64,000 bases of DNA, taken from contig NZ_CP162133.1 of assembly GCF_040833955.1 (NCBI RefSeq), positions 2,378,001-2,442,000 on the forward strand, written 5' to 3'. This document shows positions 1 to 8,162 of this stretch, one piece after another. Under the pieces are notes generated by a model. It ran no database searches. It saw nothing but the letters and a program-made list of their open reading frames with translations, and was not told the DNA's origin. Source of the DNA: Leptospira sp. WS60.C2 (lineage in GTDB: Bacteria; Spirochaetota; Leptospiria; Leptospirales; Leptospiraceae). Position 1 is the first letter of the stretch. Every line of letters begins with the position of its first letter. The position numbers and the translations under genes were made by a program.

Positions 1-261
1 CAACTTGACATTGATTTCCAAACTTCCTTCTCTAATCTTTTGAAGGAGGTTTTCCATTGTGTGAGCTAGGTCAGATAGGTTGTACAAACCAACAAAGGCA
101 GAAGAACTTTTTAAGGAATGCGCTGCTCGAAAGATATCATTAATGATTTCTGGATTTTCGTGGTCTTTTTCCAGTTTTACCAAATTTGAATTCAGTTCTT
201 CAATTTGGTCTTCGGACTCTTCCAGAAAAACTTCTGTGTATTCACCTAAAATTCCAGCCAA
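1..261 (-). CDS. cheA: chemotaxis histidine kinase CheA, N-terminal part (cut by window edge)
   Basis: The first 87 codons are visible and the rest lies beyond base 1. The peptide contains the histidine phosphotransfer (Hpt) motif of CheA, FRAAHSLKSSSAFVG, in which the His is the phosphorylation site that feeds CheY and CheB. An acidic helix (EESEDQIEELN) precedes it, as in other CheA P1 domains. The start is read as TTG at 261, because the cheW stop codon lies in the same frame just upstream and an AGGGG purine run sits about 9 bases before the TTG. Only 18 bases separate it from cheW, so the two form an operon and should work in the same receptor array. The family is clear; the start codon is less certain. 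Confidence 0.85.
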   Translation of the reverse strand, partial: MAGILGEYTEVFLEESEDQIEELNSNLVKLEKDHENPEIINDIFRAAHSLKSSSAFVGLYNLSDLAHTMENLLQKIREGSLEINVKL

Positions 262-279
262 TGTCGTATCCCCTATTCC

Positions 280-783
280 TTACTTTGCGGTGGAAACAAA
301 ATTAACGATTTGTTCCAAATCCAAATTCAAAATCAAATGGTCTTCATACCTGGAAACAGATTCGACCATCTTACTATAGTTTAACGACAAGTCATCCGTT
401 GTATAACTGATAAAATCTTTTTGGATTTTTACGACTTGTTTGACTTCATCGACCAAAATACCTATTCGTTTTTCGTCTAACATTACCACCACAATACGCG
501 AGATTGGGTATATGTCAGAATCGATGTCGTGGAATCTCTTTTTTAAATCCACAATCGGAATGATTTCACCGCGAAGGTTAATCACACCTAAAATATAATC
601 TTCCACATTGGGAATGCGTGTGATAAGGACTGGTTTTAAAATCTCATGTACAAGAAGCAAACGAAGTCCAAAAAATTCCTTTTCAATGGTAAAGGTAAGG
701 AATTGTTCAAGATCTCCTAAATCGGACTCTTGTTCCATTTTGGTTCTTTCCGCAAGGGATGTGAGGAGTTTTTCTTGGTCCAT
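280..783 (-). CDS. cheW: chemotaxis coupling protein CheW
   Basis: A 167-residue CheW-domain protein that bridges methyl-accepting chemoreceptors to the kinase CheA. After a charged 25-residue N-terminus comes the CheW fold (about residues 27-160), with the typical strands FLTFTIEKEFFGL, the hallmark ILGVINLRGEIIPIVDL and IGILVDEV. It lies directly upstream of cheA on the same strand. It is of normal length and intact. Leptospira carries several CheW paralogues, so the symbol names the family and not a particular copy. Confidence 0.93.
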   Translation of the reverse strand: MDQEKLLTSLAERTKMEQESDLGDLEQFLTFTIEKEFFGLRLLLVHEILKPVLITRIPNVEDYILGVINLRGEIIPIVDLKKRFHDIDSDIYPISRIVVVMLDEKRIGILVDEVKQVVKIQKDFISYTTDDLSLNYSKMVESVSRYEDHLILNLDLEQIVNFVSTAK

Positions 784-819
784 ATGCTACCTGGAATCGT
801 GTCAGAATCCCTGATGGAT

Positions 820-1404
820 TCAATCCAAAAAAGAATGAATCTGAAATTCCGTAATCATTTTTCCTACTTTTGTATCGTGTACTTCTTCTAGGAATGGGAC
901 GGGAAAAAATTTAGAAAAACTAAATCCAATCGTCTTCTTTTGGACTGATTTATTTCCTAAAATACGATCGTAATACCCGCCCCCGCGACCAAGTCTGTAT
1001 CCATTTTGGTTGTACCCCAGAGCAGGGATTAAAATCAAATCAGCATCTTCTACGGAGATCTCCTCATCTCCAATCGGCTCAAAAATCCCATGCGGTCCTT
1101 TTTCAAAAGAGAACGGACGAAAGAATCTCAACCCAAACTCTCCCTCCGCTTTTGGAAAATACCATTTTGCGGAATGACGAAATTCAATAAAACCTGTCGG
1201 TCTTGGTAATGGTGAGGATTCCACAAGTGGCAACACATCCACTTCAAAACGCATATCAGGCACATAGGTGATGATTTTGGATTTTCCCTGTAAAAGGGGG
1301 AAGAGTCTTTTTAAGATAGCTGCTTCTAATTCCTCACGGTCAGTGAGTTTGGCGATGTTGGTTTTTAAAATTTCCCTTGCGTCTTTTTTTGCAATTGGAT
1401 TCAA
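820..1404 (-). CDS. 5-formyltetrahydrofolate cyclo-ligase family protein
   Basis: 194 residues of the MTHFS/YgfA family, which converts 5-formyl-THF to 5,10-methenyl-THF using ATP and so recycles a storage folate. The C-terminal signature LGYNQNGYRLGRGGGYYDR, with its Gly-rich loop and catalytic-region Tyr-Tyr-Asp, is diagnostic. The N-terminus (KDAREILKTNIAKL) keeps the basic nucleotide-binding helix. The start overlaps the zapA stop by 4 bases, so the two genes are translationally coupled. This zapA-ygfA adjacency also occurs in gammaproteobacteria, where 6S RNA lies between them; here there is no room for an RNA gene. Confidence 0.9.
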   Translation of the reverse strand: MNPIAKKDAREILKTNIAKLTDREELEAAILKRLFPLLQGKSKIITYVPDMRFEVDVLPLVESSPLPRPTGFIEFRHSAKWYFPKAEGEFGLRFFRPFSFEKGPHGIFEPIGDEEISVEDADLILIPALGYNQNGYRLGRGGGYYDRILGNKSVQKKTIGFSFSKFFPVPFLEEVHDTKVGKMITEFQIHSFLD

Positions 1405-1718
1405 AAATGATCCCCAATGATTCCCTCTTCTAAAAGGGAAATGATTTTTTTGGTTCGTTCTTCGAGCTCAGGATTTTCATTTACTTTAGAACTTAGATCT
1501 CGCATTTGAAAAAGTTCATCAGCTAAATTTAGGGCACAAAGTACGGCTAATTTGGTTTTGGAAGCATTCGGTAAAACTTTTCCTAGCTCAAGTAAACGTG
1601 ATTCCACGTAATCAGCCACTTCTGAAATGTATCCAGAAGAGGCTTCTCCAACGATGGTATAAGTTTCACCAAAGATTTGTTTGGTGATTTTATGAGAGTT
1701 AGGGGCAGATTCTGCCAT
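1401..1718 (-). CDS. zapA: cell division protein ZapA
   Basis: 105 residues. The N-terminal fold (FGETYTIVGEASSGYISEVADYVE) and the following helix (ASKTKLAVLCALNLADELFQM) match ZapA, which binds and bundles FtsZ at the division site. The C-terminal helix is a predicted coiled coil. It follows the coiled-coil gene at 1724 by 5 bases and overlaps the folate cyclo-ligase gene, so all three are probably one transcript. The length is normal for the family. Confidence 0.85.
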   Translation of the reverse strand: MAESAPNSHKITKQIFGETYTIVGEASSGYISEVADYVESRLLELGKVLPNASKTKLAVLCALNLADELFQMRDLSSKVNENPELEERTKKIISLLEEGIIGDHF

Positions 1719-1723
1719 AACAA

Positions 1724-2362
1724 TTATTTTGGATCGTCTTCAATGATGAGAAAATCGTCGTCGTCATCGGCATCGAAAACGCTAATGGCTTCATCTTCAT
1801 CATCAATGATGATATCATCATCCTCATCAATTTCGACAGTAGGAACTTCATCTTCTGATTCGACAATTAACTCTTCTTTTTCAAACGAAGCAGAAGCTGG
1901 CGTTTTTTCTAAGACGTCTTCTGCATGGAATTCCGACTCATCTTCATCCAGTAAAATGATTTCATCATCGTCTTCCGAGGTAAGGCTAGGAGTCGCCACT
2001 GCGGCCGCGGCAATCGGTGCCGAAGGTTCTTGTGGTGGTTGTGGCGCAGGTGCTTTGGGAGTAGAACTTCCAGTGGTGGGAAGACCATCCAATCTTCCAA
2101 GAAGTTGGTGCACTTTGGATTCGAGAAGGTTTTCTCTTTCTTTAAGTTGGTTTAACTCATCCGTCGCTTCTTGGAGTTGTGAGCGCAATGTTTTCAGTTC
2201 ACGCTCTTTTTCCTCCATTGCGAGCTTCATTTGGTCATTTTCCGCGCGGAGGGTTTCGTTTTCCGTCTCTAGGCGGGCATTTTCTGTTCTTAGGTCCTGG
2301 ATGAGTTCAAGGGCCTTAACAACTTTACTTTCTAGCTCTTCAATGGTTTCGATTTTTAACAT
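1724..2362 (-). CDS. coiled-coil protein with acidic tail, possible ZapB-like division factor
   Basis: 212 residues in two parts. Residues 1-90 form a continuous heptad-rich coiled coil (ETIEELESKVVKALELIQDL and onward) that resembles ZapB or other FtsB-sized coils. Residues 95-125 are Pro/Ala rich. The last 85 residues are extremely acidic, with runs of Asp and Glu. No catalytic motif is present. Its place 5 bases upstream of zapA suggests a cell-division role through a ZapA-ZapB type contact, but that is inference from position and coil shape. Repeated Asp/Glu codons make this stretch low in complexity and create spurious Ser-rich reading frames on the other strand. Confidence 0.7.
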   Translation of the reverse strand: MLKIETIEELESKVVKALELIQDLRTENARLETENETLRAENDQMKLAMEEKERELKTLRSQLQEATDELNQLKERENLLESKVHQLLGRLDGLPTTGSSTPKAPAPQPPQEPSAPIAAAAVATPSLTSEDDDEIILLDEDESEFHAEDVLEKTPASASFEKEELIVESEDEVPTVEIDEDDDIIIDDEDEAISVFDADDDDDFLIIEDDPK

Positions 2363-2419
2363 GATAACAATCCGATGGAATAGAATAGACGAGCTATTCC
2401 ATTCCTATCAAGCACTAAT

Positions 2420-2773
2420 TTACTTAGCGACTTTGGTTTTTTCGACGATGGCGTTGAATACTTCTTTGTGGTTGTATGCAAGATCAGCCAATGTCTTACG
2501 GTCTAAGTTGATTCCGTGAGTTTTGAGGGCATGGATGAATTTTGAATAAGACATTCCATTTTCTCTAACAGCGGCATTAATACGCGTGATCCAAAGTTTA
2601 CGAAATTCGGACTTTTTCTTTCTACGGTCACGGTATGCCCATTGACCTGCTTTCATCACAGCTGATTTTGCTGTTCTGAAAAGTTTAGAACGTCCGCCTC
2701 TAAAACCTTTTGCTTTCGCGAGAACTTTCTTTCTACGATTCTTATGGATGGTTCCGTTTACTGCGCGTGGCAT
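2420..2773 (-). CDS. rplT: 50S ribosomal protein L20
   Basis: 117 residues, the standard length for L20, beginning [24 protein letters not shown] and rich in Lys and Arg. It binds 23S rRNA early in large-subunit assembly. The conserved [20 protein letters not shown] segment and the C-terminal LADLAYN are present. It is the last gene of the infC-rpmI-rplT operon, with 3 bases to rpmI. L20 represses this operon in other bacteria; no pseudoknot leader was recognised here. Confidence 0.97.
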   Translation of the reverse strand: MPRAVNGTIHKNRRKKVLAKAKGFRGGRSKLFRTAKSAVMKAGQWAYRDRRKKKSEFRKLWITRINAAVRENGMSYSKFIHALKTHGINLDRKTLADLAYNHKEVFNAIVEKTKVAK

Positions 2774-2776
2774 CGT

Positions 2777-2977
2777 TTAACCCCCGTAAGGTAGAAGTTT
2801 TTCTACACGGTTATAGTCGGTTTCGTGGATGAGGTGCATTCCACGGCTTTGGTGTTTCATCTTTGGAGATTTTTTCTCTAAGATATGTCTTCGGAACGCA
2901 CAACCACGTTTGATTTTACCAGATTTGGTAAACTTGAAACGTTTGGCTGCTGCCCTATTGGTCTTTAGCTTATACAT
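2777..2977 (-). CDS. rpmI: 50S ribosomal protein L35
   Basis: 66 residues, Lys/Arg rich, with the family pattern [22 protein letters not shown] near the start and [15 protein letters not shown] in the middle. It lies between infC (8 bases) and rplT (3 bases), the conserved order in bacteria. It is intact and of normal length. Confidence 0.96.
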   Translation of the reverse strand: MYKLKTNRAAAKRFKFTKSGKIKRGCAFRRHILEKKSPKMKHQSRGMHLIHETDYNRVEKLLPYGG

Positions 2978-2985
2978 AGTTGTTT

Positions 2986-3549
2986 TTATCCTTTAGGTTT
3001 TTCACTAATTGGGTTCATCACGACCACTATCGTCTTTCCGTCGTGTACCGGCATTTTTTCGGGAGAGGCATGCTCTTTTAGGTCCTCGATAAACCGGTTA
3101 ACAATATTCATTCCAATTTCAGAGTGAACCATCTCTCTGCCTCGGAATCGAAGTGTCACTTTTACCTTATCACCCTTTTGCAAGAATTCTAAAGCATGAC
3201 GCTTCTTAATCTCGAAGTCATGGTTATCAATCCGCGGTCGGATTTTGATCTCTTTCACCGTGACTACGTGTTGTTTCTTTTTCGCTTCTTTCGTTTTTTT
3301 AAGAAGTTCGAATTTGTATTTTCCAAAATCGATCAGCTTACAGACGTGAACGTCCTGGTCTCCCGAGACTTCCACCAAATCAAGGTTAGCTTCTTTTGCT
3401 CTTCTGAGCGCTTCTTCCAGAGTAACGATATCGGAACCTTCGTCAGAGACGAGTCGAATCGATGCTACATTGGTAATTTGTTCGTTAATTCTGATGTGGG
3501 CGAATTTATCTTGGTTTGGGTTCCCTCTAGGGTTGGGCCGTTTCTGCAT
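2986..3549 (-). CDS. infC: translation initiation factor IF-3
   Basis: 187 residues with both IF-3 domains: an N-terminal domain beginning at [14 protein letters not shown], a Lys-rich linker ([21 protein letters not shown]) and a C-terminal domain with the RFRGREMVH signature. IF-3 binds the 30S subunit and proofreads the initiator codon. The start is an ordinary ATG with GGAG about 6 bases upstream, not the AUU used for autoregulation in enterobacteria. The Shine-Dalgarno overlaps the 3' arm of a leader hairpin (3557-3585). It is the first gene of the infC-rpmI-rplT unit. Confidence 0.97.
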   Translation of the reverse strand: MQKRPNPRGNPNQDKFAHIRINEQITNVASIRLVSDEGSDIVTLEEALRRAKEANLDLVEVSGDQDVHVCKLIDFGKYKFELLKKTKEAKKKQHVVTVKEIKIRPRIDNHDFEIKKRHALEFLQKGDKVKVTLRFRGREMVHSEIGMNIVNRFIEDLKEHASPEKMPVHDGKTIVVVMNPISEKPKG

Positions 3550-3556
3550 TCAGTCT

Positions 3557-3585
3557 CCGAAATTTCTTTCAATTTCCAATTTCGG
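3557..3585 (-). promoter_or_regulatory. infC leader hairpin overlapping the ribosome binding site
   Basis: Read on the minus strand, CCGAAATT and AATTTCGG form a perfect 8-bp stem around a 13-base loop. The 3' arm ends in GG, the first half of the GGAG Shine-Dalgarno of infC (3558-3555). Folding would partly hide the ribosome binding site. The pairing is seen directly; a regulatory role is inference. Confidence 0.45.
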
Positions 3586-3638
3586 ATGAAAAACTAGGCA
3601 CGCAAGTACATTTCTTCCCGACCGATGTGGAAGGTTCA

Positions 3639-4529
3639 CTAAAGGGAGCCTGTTGGTCCTTCCCAAACCACGTATTCGACCGAAAGCGGACCTCGAGAAA
3701 GGATTTGAGGTAAAATCGGGACAAGAGAGAGCAAATCACCATGGTTTCCCATACCCATACAGGATCCTCCATGGCAAATGCGCTCCATTTCATCATACAA
3801 AACATATTGGATGAGATTATCCAAATGAACCTCTGTTTGGATAGGATCCACTGACTGGACAAGAGCTACGTATTCAAATCCTTGATTTTCCCTTCGTTCT
3901 AAACGAAAGCGAAGGCGATTTCCCTTTGTGAGTGGTTCCGTGGCAAAGAGTAACTCTCCGTTCCCTGGATTCCAGGTTTGGAAACCGTGGATCCCGACCA
4001 CATTCCCAGCTCGTTTCCATTCTCGTTTGCCTGGTTTTGCATTTCGTTTGGCAATTTCTTGCGGACGGAATGCTTGTAGGGACTTAGAACGTTCTTCACA
4101 ACCAGAAACCGTAAGGCTGATGCTCACCCGGGCGATTTCCGAAACAGAAAACGGGAAACGGCTCCAAAGTCCAGGGATATCAAACCGTTCCCATGGTTGA
4201 ACACAATGTTCGGAAGTTTGACATGACAAAAGACGATCAGAGCTGTCATAAAAAGCACAAACGACATACAAGGAAACAGCTTCGTTTCTTTCGTTTTGCC
4301 CGCCCGTCATCACGATCCCAGGACAATCAAAAAAAACATCACGACCAAGACCGTCCACAAATTGGATTCGACTTAGTTTCCATCCGAGGGTGGCTCCCTC
4401 GGCAAACGGAAGACTCATGAGAGGAATGGCATCATACGCATCACAAACGTCATACGGCGGATGGATGGGCAAATCCAAATACAGTGTGACTGGTTCTTGT
4501 GTGATTGAAAAAACTTGACCCTTTCGCAT
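3639..4529 (-). CDS. hypothetical protein, probably Leptospira-specific
   Basis: 296 residues with no family I can name. There is no signal peptide or transmembrane stretch. The composition is that of a soluble beta-rich protein with many aromatic residues (LYLDLPIHPPYDVCDAYDAIP, GNVVGIHGFQTWNPGNGELLF) and scattered Cys. It sits between thrS and infC, an arrangement in which bacteria usually have nothing or a ribosomal gene. All neighbours are on the same strand, so it probably shares their transcript. The upstream region (4530-4555) has an AGGAAG...CTTCCT inverted repeat rather than a clear Shine-Dalgarno. Its coding nature is supported by length and by the lack of a competing frame. Confidence 0.7.
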   Translation of the reverse strand: MRKGQVFSITQEPVTLYLDLPIHPPYDVCDAYDAIPLMSLPFAEGATLGWKLSRIQFVDGLGRDVFFDCPGIVMTGGQNERNEAVSLYVVCAFYDSSDRLLSCQTSEHCVQPWERFDIPGLWSRFPFSVSEIARVSISLTVSGCEERSKSLQAFRPQEIAKRNAKPGKREWKRAGNVVGIHGFQTWNPGNGELLFATEPLTKGNRLRFRLERRENQGFEYVALVQSVDPIQTEVHLDNLIQYVLYDEMERICHGGSCMGMGNHGDLLSLVPILPQILSRGPLSVEYVVWEGPTGSL

Positions 4530-4573
4530 AGGAAGGAGGTTACCTAACTTCCTATGTTAGTCAAGAAATTTCT

Positions 4574-6490
4574 TTAGTTCAGTTCTCCTTTCAGTAAAGA
4601 CAAAAATCCATCACGAGAAACAGTCTCTGTTGTTTCTTCTCCCATGCGTCTATACGAGATACTACCAGCTTCTTTCTCTTTATCTCCAAGGATGAGTGTG
4701 TAACTACTTCGCTTTATGATGGAATCCCTAATCTTACTTCCAATTTTTTCGTTTCGAACATCGAGTTCGACTCGAAAACCATGCATTACCAAATCTTGAT
4801 ATACTTCTTTTGCATAATCACTATGAGATTCTGCTACAGTCAAGACACGAATTTGTGTTGGGTTGAGCCATAGTGGAAATTTTCCTTCGAAGTGTTCGAT
4901 GAGGATACCAATGAATCGTTCCAAGGAGCCGTAAATCGCTCTATGGATCATGACTGGTGCATGTTTTTTTCCATCTGATGCTGTGAAGTCTAGCTCAAAA
5001 CGATTTGGCATCGAGAAGTCAATTTGAACGGTTCCGCATTGCCAGAGCCTCCCGAGAGAGTCCTTAATATTGAACTCGATCTTTGGTCCGTAAAAAGCCC
5101 CATCCCCTTCTTTGATTCCGTATTCAATTCCCTTTTTCTTTAAAGCATCATGTAATGCTTGTGTGGCGAGATTCCAATCTTCATCACTTCCCTGTGATTT
5201 TTCAGGTCTTGTCGCAATGAAGGTTTTGAATTCAGTAAAACCAAATTTTTTATACACATCAAAGGTAAAATCAATGATGTCTTCAACTTCTGATTCTACT
5301 TTTTCCAGTGGAGCATAGATATGTGCGTCATCTTGAGTAAATGCACGAACTCGGAAAAGTCCATGAAGAACTCCAGACATCTCATGTCTGTGTACATTTC
5401 CCAGTTCCATAAAACGAAGTGGTAGTTCGCGATAGGAATGCATATGGTATTTGTAAATCAAACAACACCCTGGACAGTTCATCGGTTTCACCGCGAACTC
5501 ACTTTCATCGATGTCAGTGAAGTACATGTTCTCTTTAAAATTATCCCAGTGACCTGATTTTTTCCAAAGGGATGAATTTAAGATCGCTGGGGTTTTGATT
5601 TCTTGGTAACCACGTTTAAAACATTCCTCTCGGATGTACGATGCGAGAGTGTTCCAAAGAACGGTTCCTTTTGGATGCCAAAATGGGAAGCCAGGAGCTT
5701 CGTCTTGGAAACTAAAGAGGTCGAGCTCTTTTCCCAGTTTTCTATGATCTCTTTTTTTGGCTTCTTCAATGAGAAAGATATACTCATCTAACTGTTTCTT
5801 GGTGGGAAACGATACACCGTAAATACGTGTGAGCTGTTTGTTTTTGGAATCTCCCTTCCAATACGCACCAGAAATGGCAGTGAGTTTGAAGGCTTTGAGT
5901 TGGCCTGTTCGAGCCACATGTGGTCCACGACAGAGGTCATACCATTCCCCTTGTCCATATAACGAGACAGAGGCGGCATCAAATCCTTGGATGAGTTCTA
6001 CTTTATACGGTTCGTTTTCTTTTTTAAATTTTTCAATGGCCTCTTCTTTCGAAAGTTCCCAACGTTTTACGGTTAGATCCTCTTTGACTATTTTTGCCAT
6101 CTCCGCTTCGATTTTAGGAAGGTCATCGACTGTGACGATTGTATCACCGAAATCAATGTCATAGAAAAAAAATCCAGGTCCATTCTCTATCACAGGACCC
6201 ACAGTGAGCCTTGCATGAGGCCATAACCTTTGTACTGCCATCCCAAGTAAGTGGGCAGAAGAATGGTGAAACACTTCTTTCCCTTCTTTGTCATCGAAGG
6301 TGAGAAATTTTACACTCGTATTGGTTGTGGGAACATAAGATAAATCAACAGTCCGACCATCGGACAAGACAACGGCGAGGGCTTTCTCTTTTAAGAAAGG
6401 CAGTTGGTTTTGGACAAAATCAGAAAAAGATTTTCCTGATTCGAGTTCCTTGGAACTTCCATCGGGTAATGTAATCGTAAGTGCTGCCAT
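4574..6490 (-). CDS. thrS: threonine-tRNA ligase
   Basis: Class II aminoacyl-tRNA synthetase that charges tRNA-Thr. Domains in order: TGS ([14 protein letters not shown]), the editing domain with [13 protein letters not shown] and CRGPHV motifs, the catalytic core with the zinc ligand region [13 protein letters not shown], motif 2 ([27 protein letters not shown] region) and motif 3 ([19 protein letters not shown]), and a C-terminal anticodon-binding domain. The reading frame stays open to an ATG at 6520. The start chosen here (6490, [12 protein letters not shown]) is the one that aligns with the family. A GTG at 6514, seven bases after GGGAG, is a reasonable alternative. Confidence 0.97.
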   Translation of the reverse strand: MAALTITLPDGSSKELESGKSFSDFVQNQLPFLKEKALAVVLSDGRTVDLSYVPTTNTSVKFLTFDDKEGKEVFHHSSAHLLGMAVQRLWPHARLTVGPVIENGPGFFFYDIDFGDTIVTVDDLPKIEAEMAKIVKEDLTVKRWELSKEEAIEKFKKENEPYKVELIQGFDAASVSLYGQGEWYDLCRGPHVARTGQLKAFKLTAISGAYWKGDSKNKQLTRIYGVSFPTKKQLDEYIFLIEEAKKRDHRKLGKELDLFSFQDEAPGFPFWHPKGTVLWNTLASYIREECFKRGYQEIKTPAILNSSLWKKSGHWDNFKENMYFTDIDESEFAVKPMNCPGCCLIYKYHMHSYRELPLRFMELGNVHRHEMSGVLHGLFRVRAFTQDDAHIYAPLEKVESEVEDIIDFTFDVYKKFGFTEFKTFIATRPEKSQGSDEDWNLATQALHDALKKKGIEYGIKEGDGAFYGPKIEFNIKDSLGRLWQCGTVQIDFSMPNRFELDFTASDGKKHAPVMIHRAIYGSLERFIGILIEHFEGKFPLWLNPTQIRVLTVAESHSDYAKEVYQDLVMHGFRVELDVRNEKIGSKIRDSIIKRSSYTLILGDKEKEAGSISYRRMGEETTETVSRDGFLSLLKGELN

Positions 6491-6539
6491 AAGCGTAATC
6501 CCAGGTTTTCGCACGCGCATTCTCCCGAAAAGTAAAGTT

Positions 6540-7133
6540 TTACCAGAGTTTTCCTGTTTCGAGAGATTCTGTGAGTTTCAAAAAACTTTCTTCCACTGAT
6601 TCCTTACGACCGAATCCACCTTCTTGTTCCAAGGAAATAAAACCGTGAACGAGGGAACGAATGATCCGTATCCGATGGACCGTTTCCTTGTCCAATTGGA
6701 CAAACAAAAAGGCATCCATACAAAGTTGTAGAATACGGTCCCCTAAGGTTTTAAGTTCTGGATCATTTTCCGTGGAAACAATGGTAAGGGGATACATGTG
6801 AGGATACTGTTTAGCAAACTCTCGATAAGCACCTAAAAATTGGTAGATCGGTTTGGAGTTCTTTTCGAAATTCCGAAGAGAAACCTCGAGAGAATCACCT
6901 AACAACACCAAAGACCTCTTTTTCATTTCGTAAAAAATATCATCTGTATCGTTCACATGATTATAAAGAGAAGGTGTCCGAATTTTTAAGGCTTCTGCGA
7001 GTAATGCCAATCGAAACTCGCTAAACCCAACCTTTTGGATGATTTCCCATGCCAAATCCAAAACAACCGTTCTATTGATTTGGGTTTGGCCTTTTTTGGG
7101 TCTACCGATTTTATTTTTTACTTTTTTTGCCAT
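6540..7133 (-). CDS. TetR/AcrR family transcriptional regulator
   Basis: 197 residues. A basic N-terminal extension ([14 protein letters not shown]) precedes a TetR helix-turn-helix ([39 protein letters not shown], residues 23-62), followed by an all-helical ligand domain of the TetR_C/WHG type. Its start overlaps the end of the secreted hydrolase gene by 16 bases, so both are one transcript. The two tandem palindromes just upstream of that hydrolase (8010-8049) are the likely operators, making this an autoregulated operon. The inducing ligand is unknown; a substrate or product of the hydrolase is a natural guess. Confidence 0.9.
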   Translation of the reverse strand: MAKKVKNKIGRPKKGQTQINRTVVLDLAWEIIQKVGFSEFRLALLAEALKIRTPSLYNHVNDTDDIFYEMKKRSLVLLGDSLEVSLRNFEKNSKPIYQFLGAYREFAKQYPHMYPLTIVSTENDPELKTLGDRILQLCMDAFLFVQLDKETVHRIRIIRSLVHGFISLEQEGGFGRKESVEESFLKLTESLETGKLW

Positions 7134-8008
7134 AGTGATTTTATGTTTTCATGGAAACGATTCGGCTCTTCCACAAAAGGATAATGCCCAACATTCTCAT
7201 ACAGAAAAACCGTTCCTTCAATTCTATCTCGAATCCAATAGGCTTCTTCTTCTGGAGACGAAAAATCGGGATCCTTTGACCCCATAATGATGATATGATT
7301 TCCTTTCACATCAAGAAGGGCTTCTTCACATTCTTTTTTTGGGGCAAACAACATGGATCGAATGGCTGCCATCCTTCCGTCCTTTTTCAAATTTTCTTTT
7401 AGGCGTTCTTTGCGTTCTGCCATATCTTTCGGAGGTTGGAAAGGAAACAGAGATTCATAAAACTTTACCCAAGCACTTGGTCCCCAAGGTCCCCGAAAGG
7501 CAATTTGTAAAATGCTTTTCAGTCCCAAGGACATCGGTTCTTTGTCTCGCACAAATGGTCCAGAAAGGATCATCCCCAAAACACGTTTGTTCTCTTTGGA
7601 TTGGATGTAAACAGCGGAAGCGGCAGTCATGGAATTGGCAATGACATACACATTGGTTAAATCTTTTTCCCGAATGAAAGATAGAATATCCATTGCGGTT
7701 TCTTTCGGACCATAGGAGGAAAAACTCACATCTGACTCACCTAATCCTCGCAAATCGAACGCATATACATTTCCGTCCTTCGATAAAAGATCTGCTAGTT
7801 CGTTGTAACTTTCCTTCAGATCACCGATGCCAGGAAGCAGGATAAAATTTCTTTTTCCGCTCCCAATCTGGTAATAAGAAATCGAACCTTCCTCTGTTTT
7901 GAAATAGGAAGTGACTTTTTGGGGACGAAGTGTGCCCTCCTCCGCCCATAAAAACAAAGGGAAAAGGATGGGAAGGAATAGCGGGAATTTGTGGTAGTGT
8001 GTCTTCAT
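7118..8008 (-). CDS. exported alpha/beta hydrolase
   Basis: 296 residues with an N-terminal signal sequence (HKFPLFLPILFPLFLWAEE) that probably places it in the periplasm. The fold is alpha/beta hydrolase: oxyanion-loop segment LPGIGDLKES, DLRGLGESD, a nucleophile elbow IANSMTAAS with Ser in an unusual A-N-S-M-T setting in place of GxSxG, an acid at GSKDPDF and His in NVGHYPFVEEP. The substrate cannot be told. It is the first gene of an operon with a TetR regulator. The initiating ATG lies 7 bases after a good -10 element and has no Shine-Dalgarno, which suggests a leaderless message. Confidence 0.85.
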   Translation of the reverse strand: MKTHYHKFPLFLPILFPLFLWAEEGTLRPQKVTSYFKTEEGSISYYQIGSGKRNFILLPGIGDLKESYNELADLLSKDGNVYAFDLRGLGESDVSFSSYGPKETAMDILSFIREKDLTNVYVIANSMTAASAVYIQSKENKRVLGMILSGPFVRDKEPMSLGLKSILQIAFRGPWGPSAWVKFYESLFPFQPPKDMAERKERLKENLKKDGRMAAIRSMLFAPKKECEEALLDVKGNHIIIMGSKDPDFSSPEEEAYWIRDRIEGTVFLYENVGHYPFVEEPNRFHENIKSLWQKK

Positions 8009-8043
8009 AAAACTAATAATATTAGTTTATTTAACTAATGCAA
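8009..8043 (-). promoter_or_regulatory. promoter of the hydrolase-tetR operon (predicted leaderless)
   Basis: On the minus strand TTGCAT (8043-8038), a 16-base spacer and TATTAT (8021-8016) form a sigma-70 type promoter. The ATG begins 8 bases after the -10 box, where +1 is expected. No Shine-Dalgarno is present. Confidence 0.5.
8010..8028. promoter_or_regulatory. TetR-type operator 1
   Basis: AAACTAATAATATTAGTTT is a perfect 9+1+9 palindrome ending one base before the hydrolase ATG and covering the predicted -10 box (8016-8021). It shares the half-site ACTAAT with operator 2. Confidence 0.7.
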
Positions 8044-8049
8044 TTAGTT
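8033..8049. promoter_or_regulatory. TetR-type operator 2
   Basis: AACTAATGCAATTAGTT is a perfect 7+3+7 palindrome with the same ACTAAT/ATTAGT half-sites as operator 1. The centres are 22 bp apart, about two helical turns. It covers the -35 box of the hydrolase promoter and abuts the -35 box of the divergent cyclase promoter. Confidence 0.7.
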
Positions 8050-8052
8050 TTT

Positions 8053-8079
8053 TTGACATGTAGCCACTTTTTTTACAAT
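8053..8079 (+). promoter_or_regulatory. candidate promoter of the ferredoxin-cyclase gene
   Basis: TTGACA (8053-8058) and TACAAT (8074-8079) are separated by 15 bases, a short but workable spacer. It is divergent from the hydrolase promoter and directly adjacent to operator 2, so the TetR protein may also affect this gene. Confidence 0.4.
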
Positions 8080-8162
8080 GGCAGAGCCAATTTAGAGAAA
8101 ACCGAAGGTTTCTTTCTTGCAGAAATCCCTTTTTTCATAGAGTTTCGGTTTGAAACGCCAAA

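Noticed and set aside
1677..2519. Long Ser-rich plus-strand reading frame
   Set aside because: It is the antisense shadow of Asp/Glu codon runs in the acidic coiled-coil gene and of rplT.
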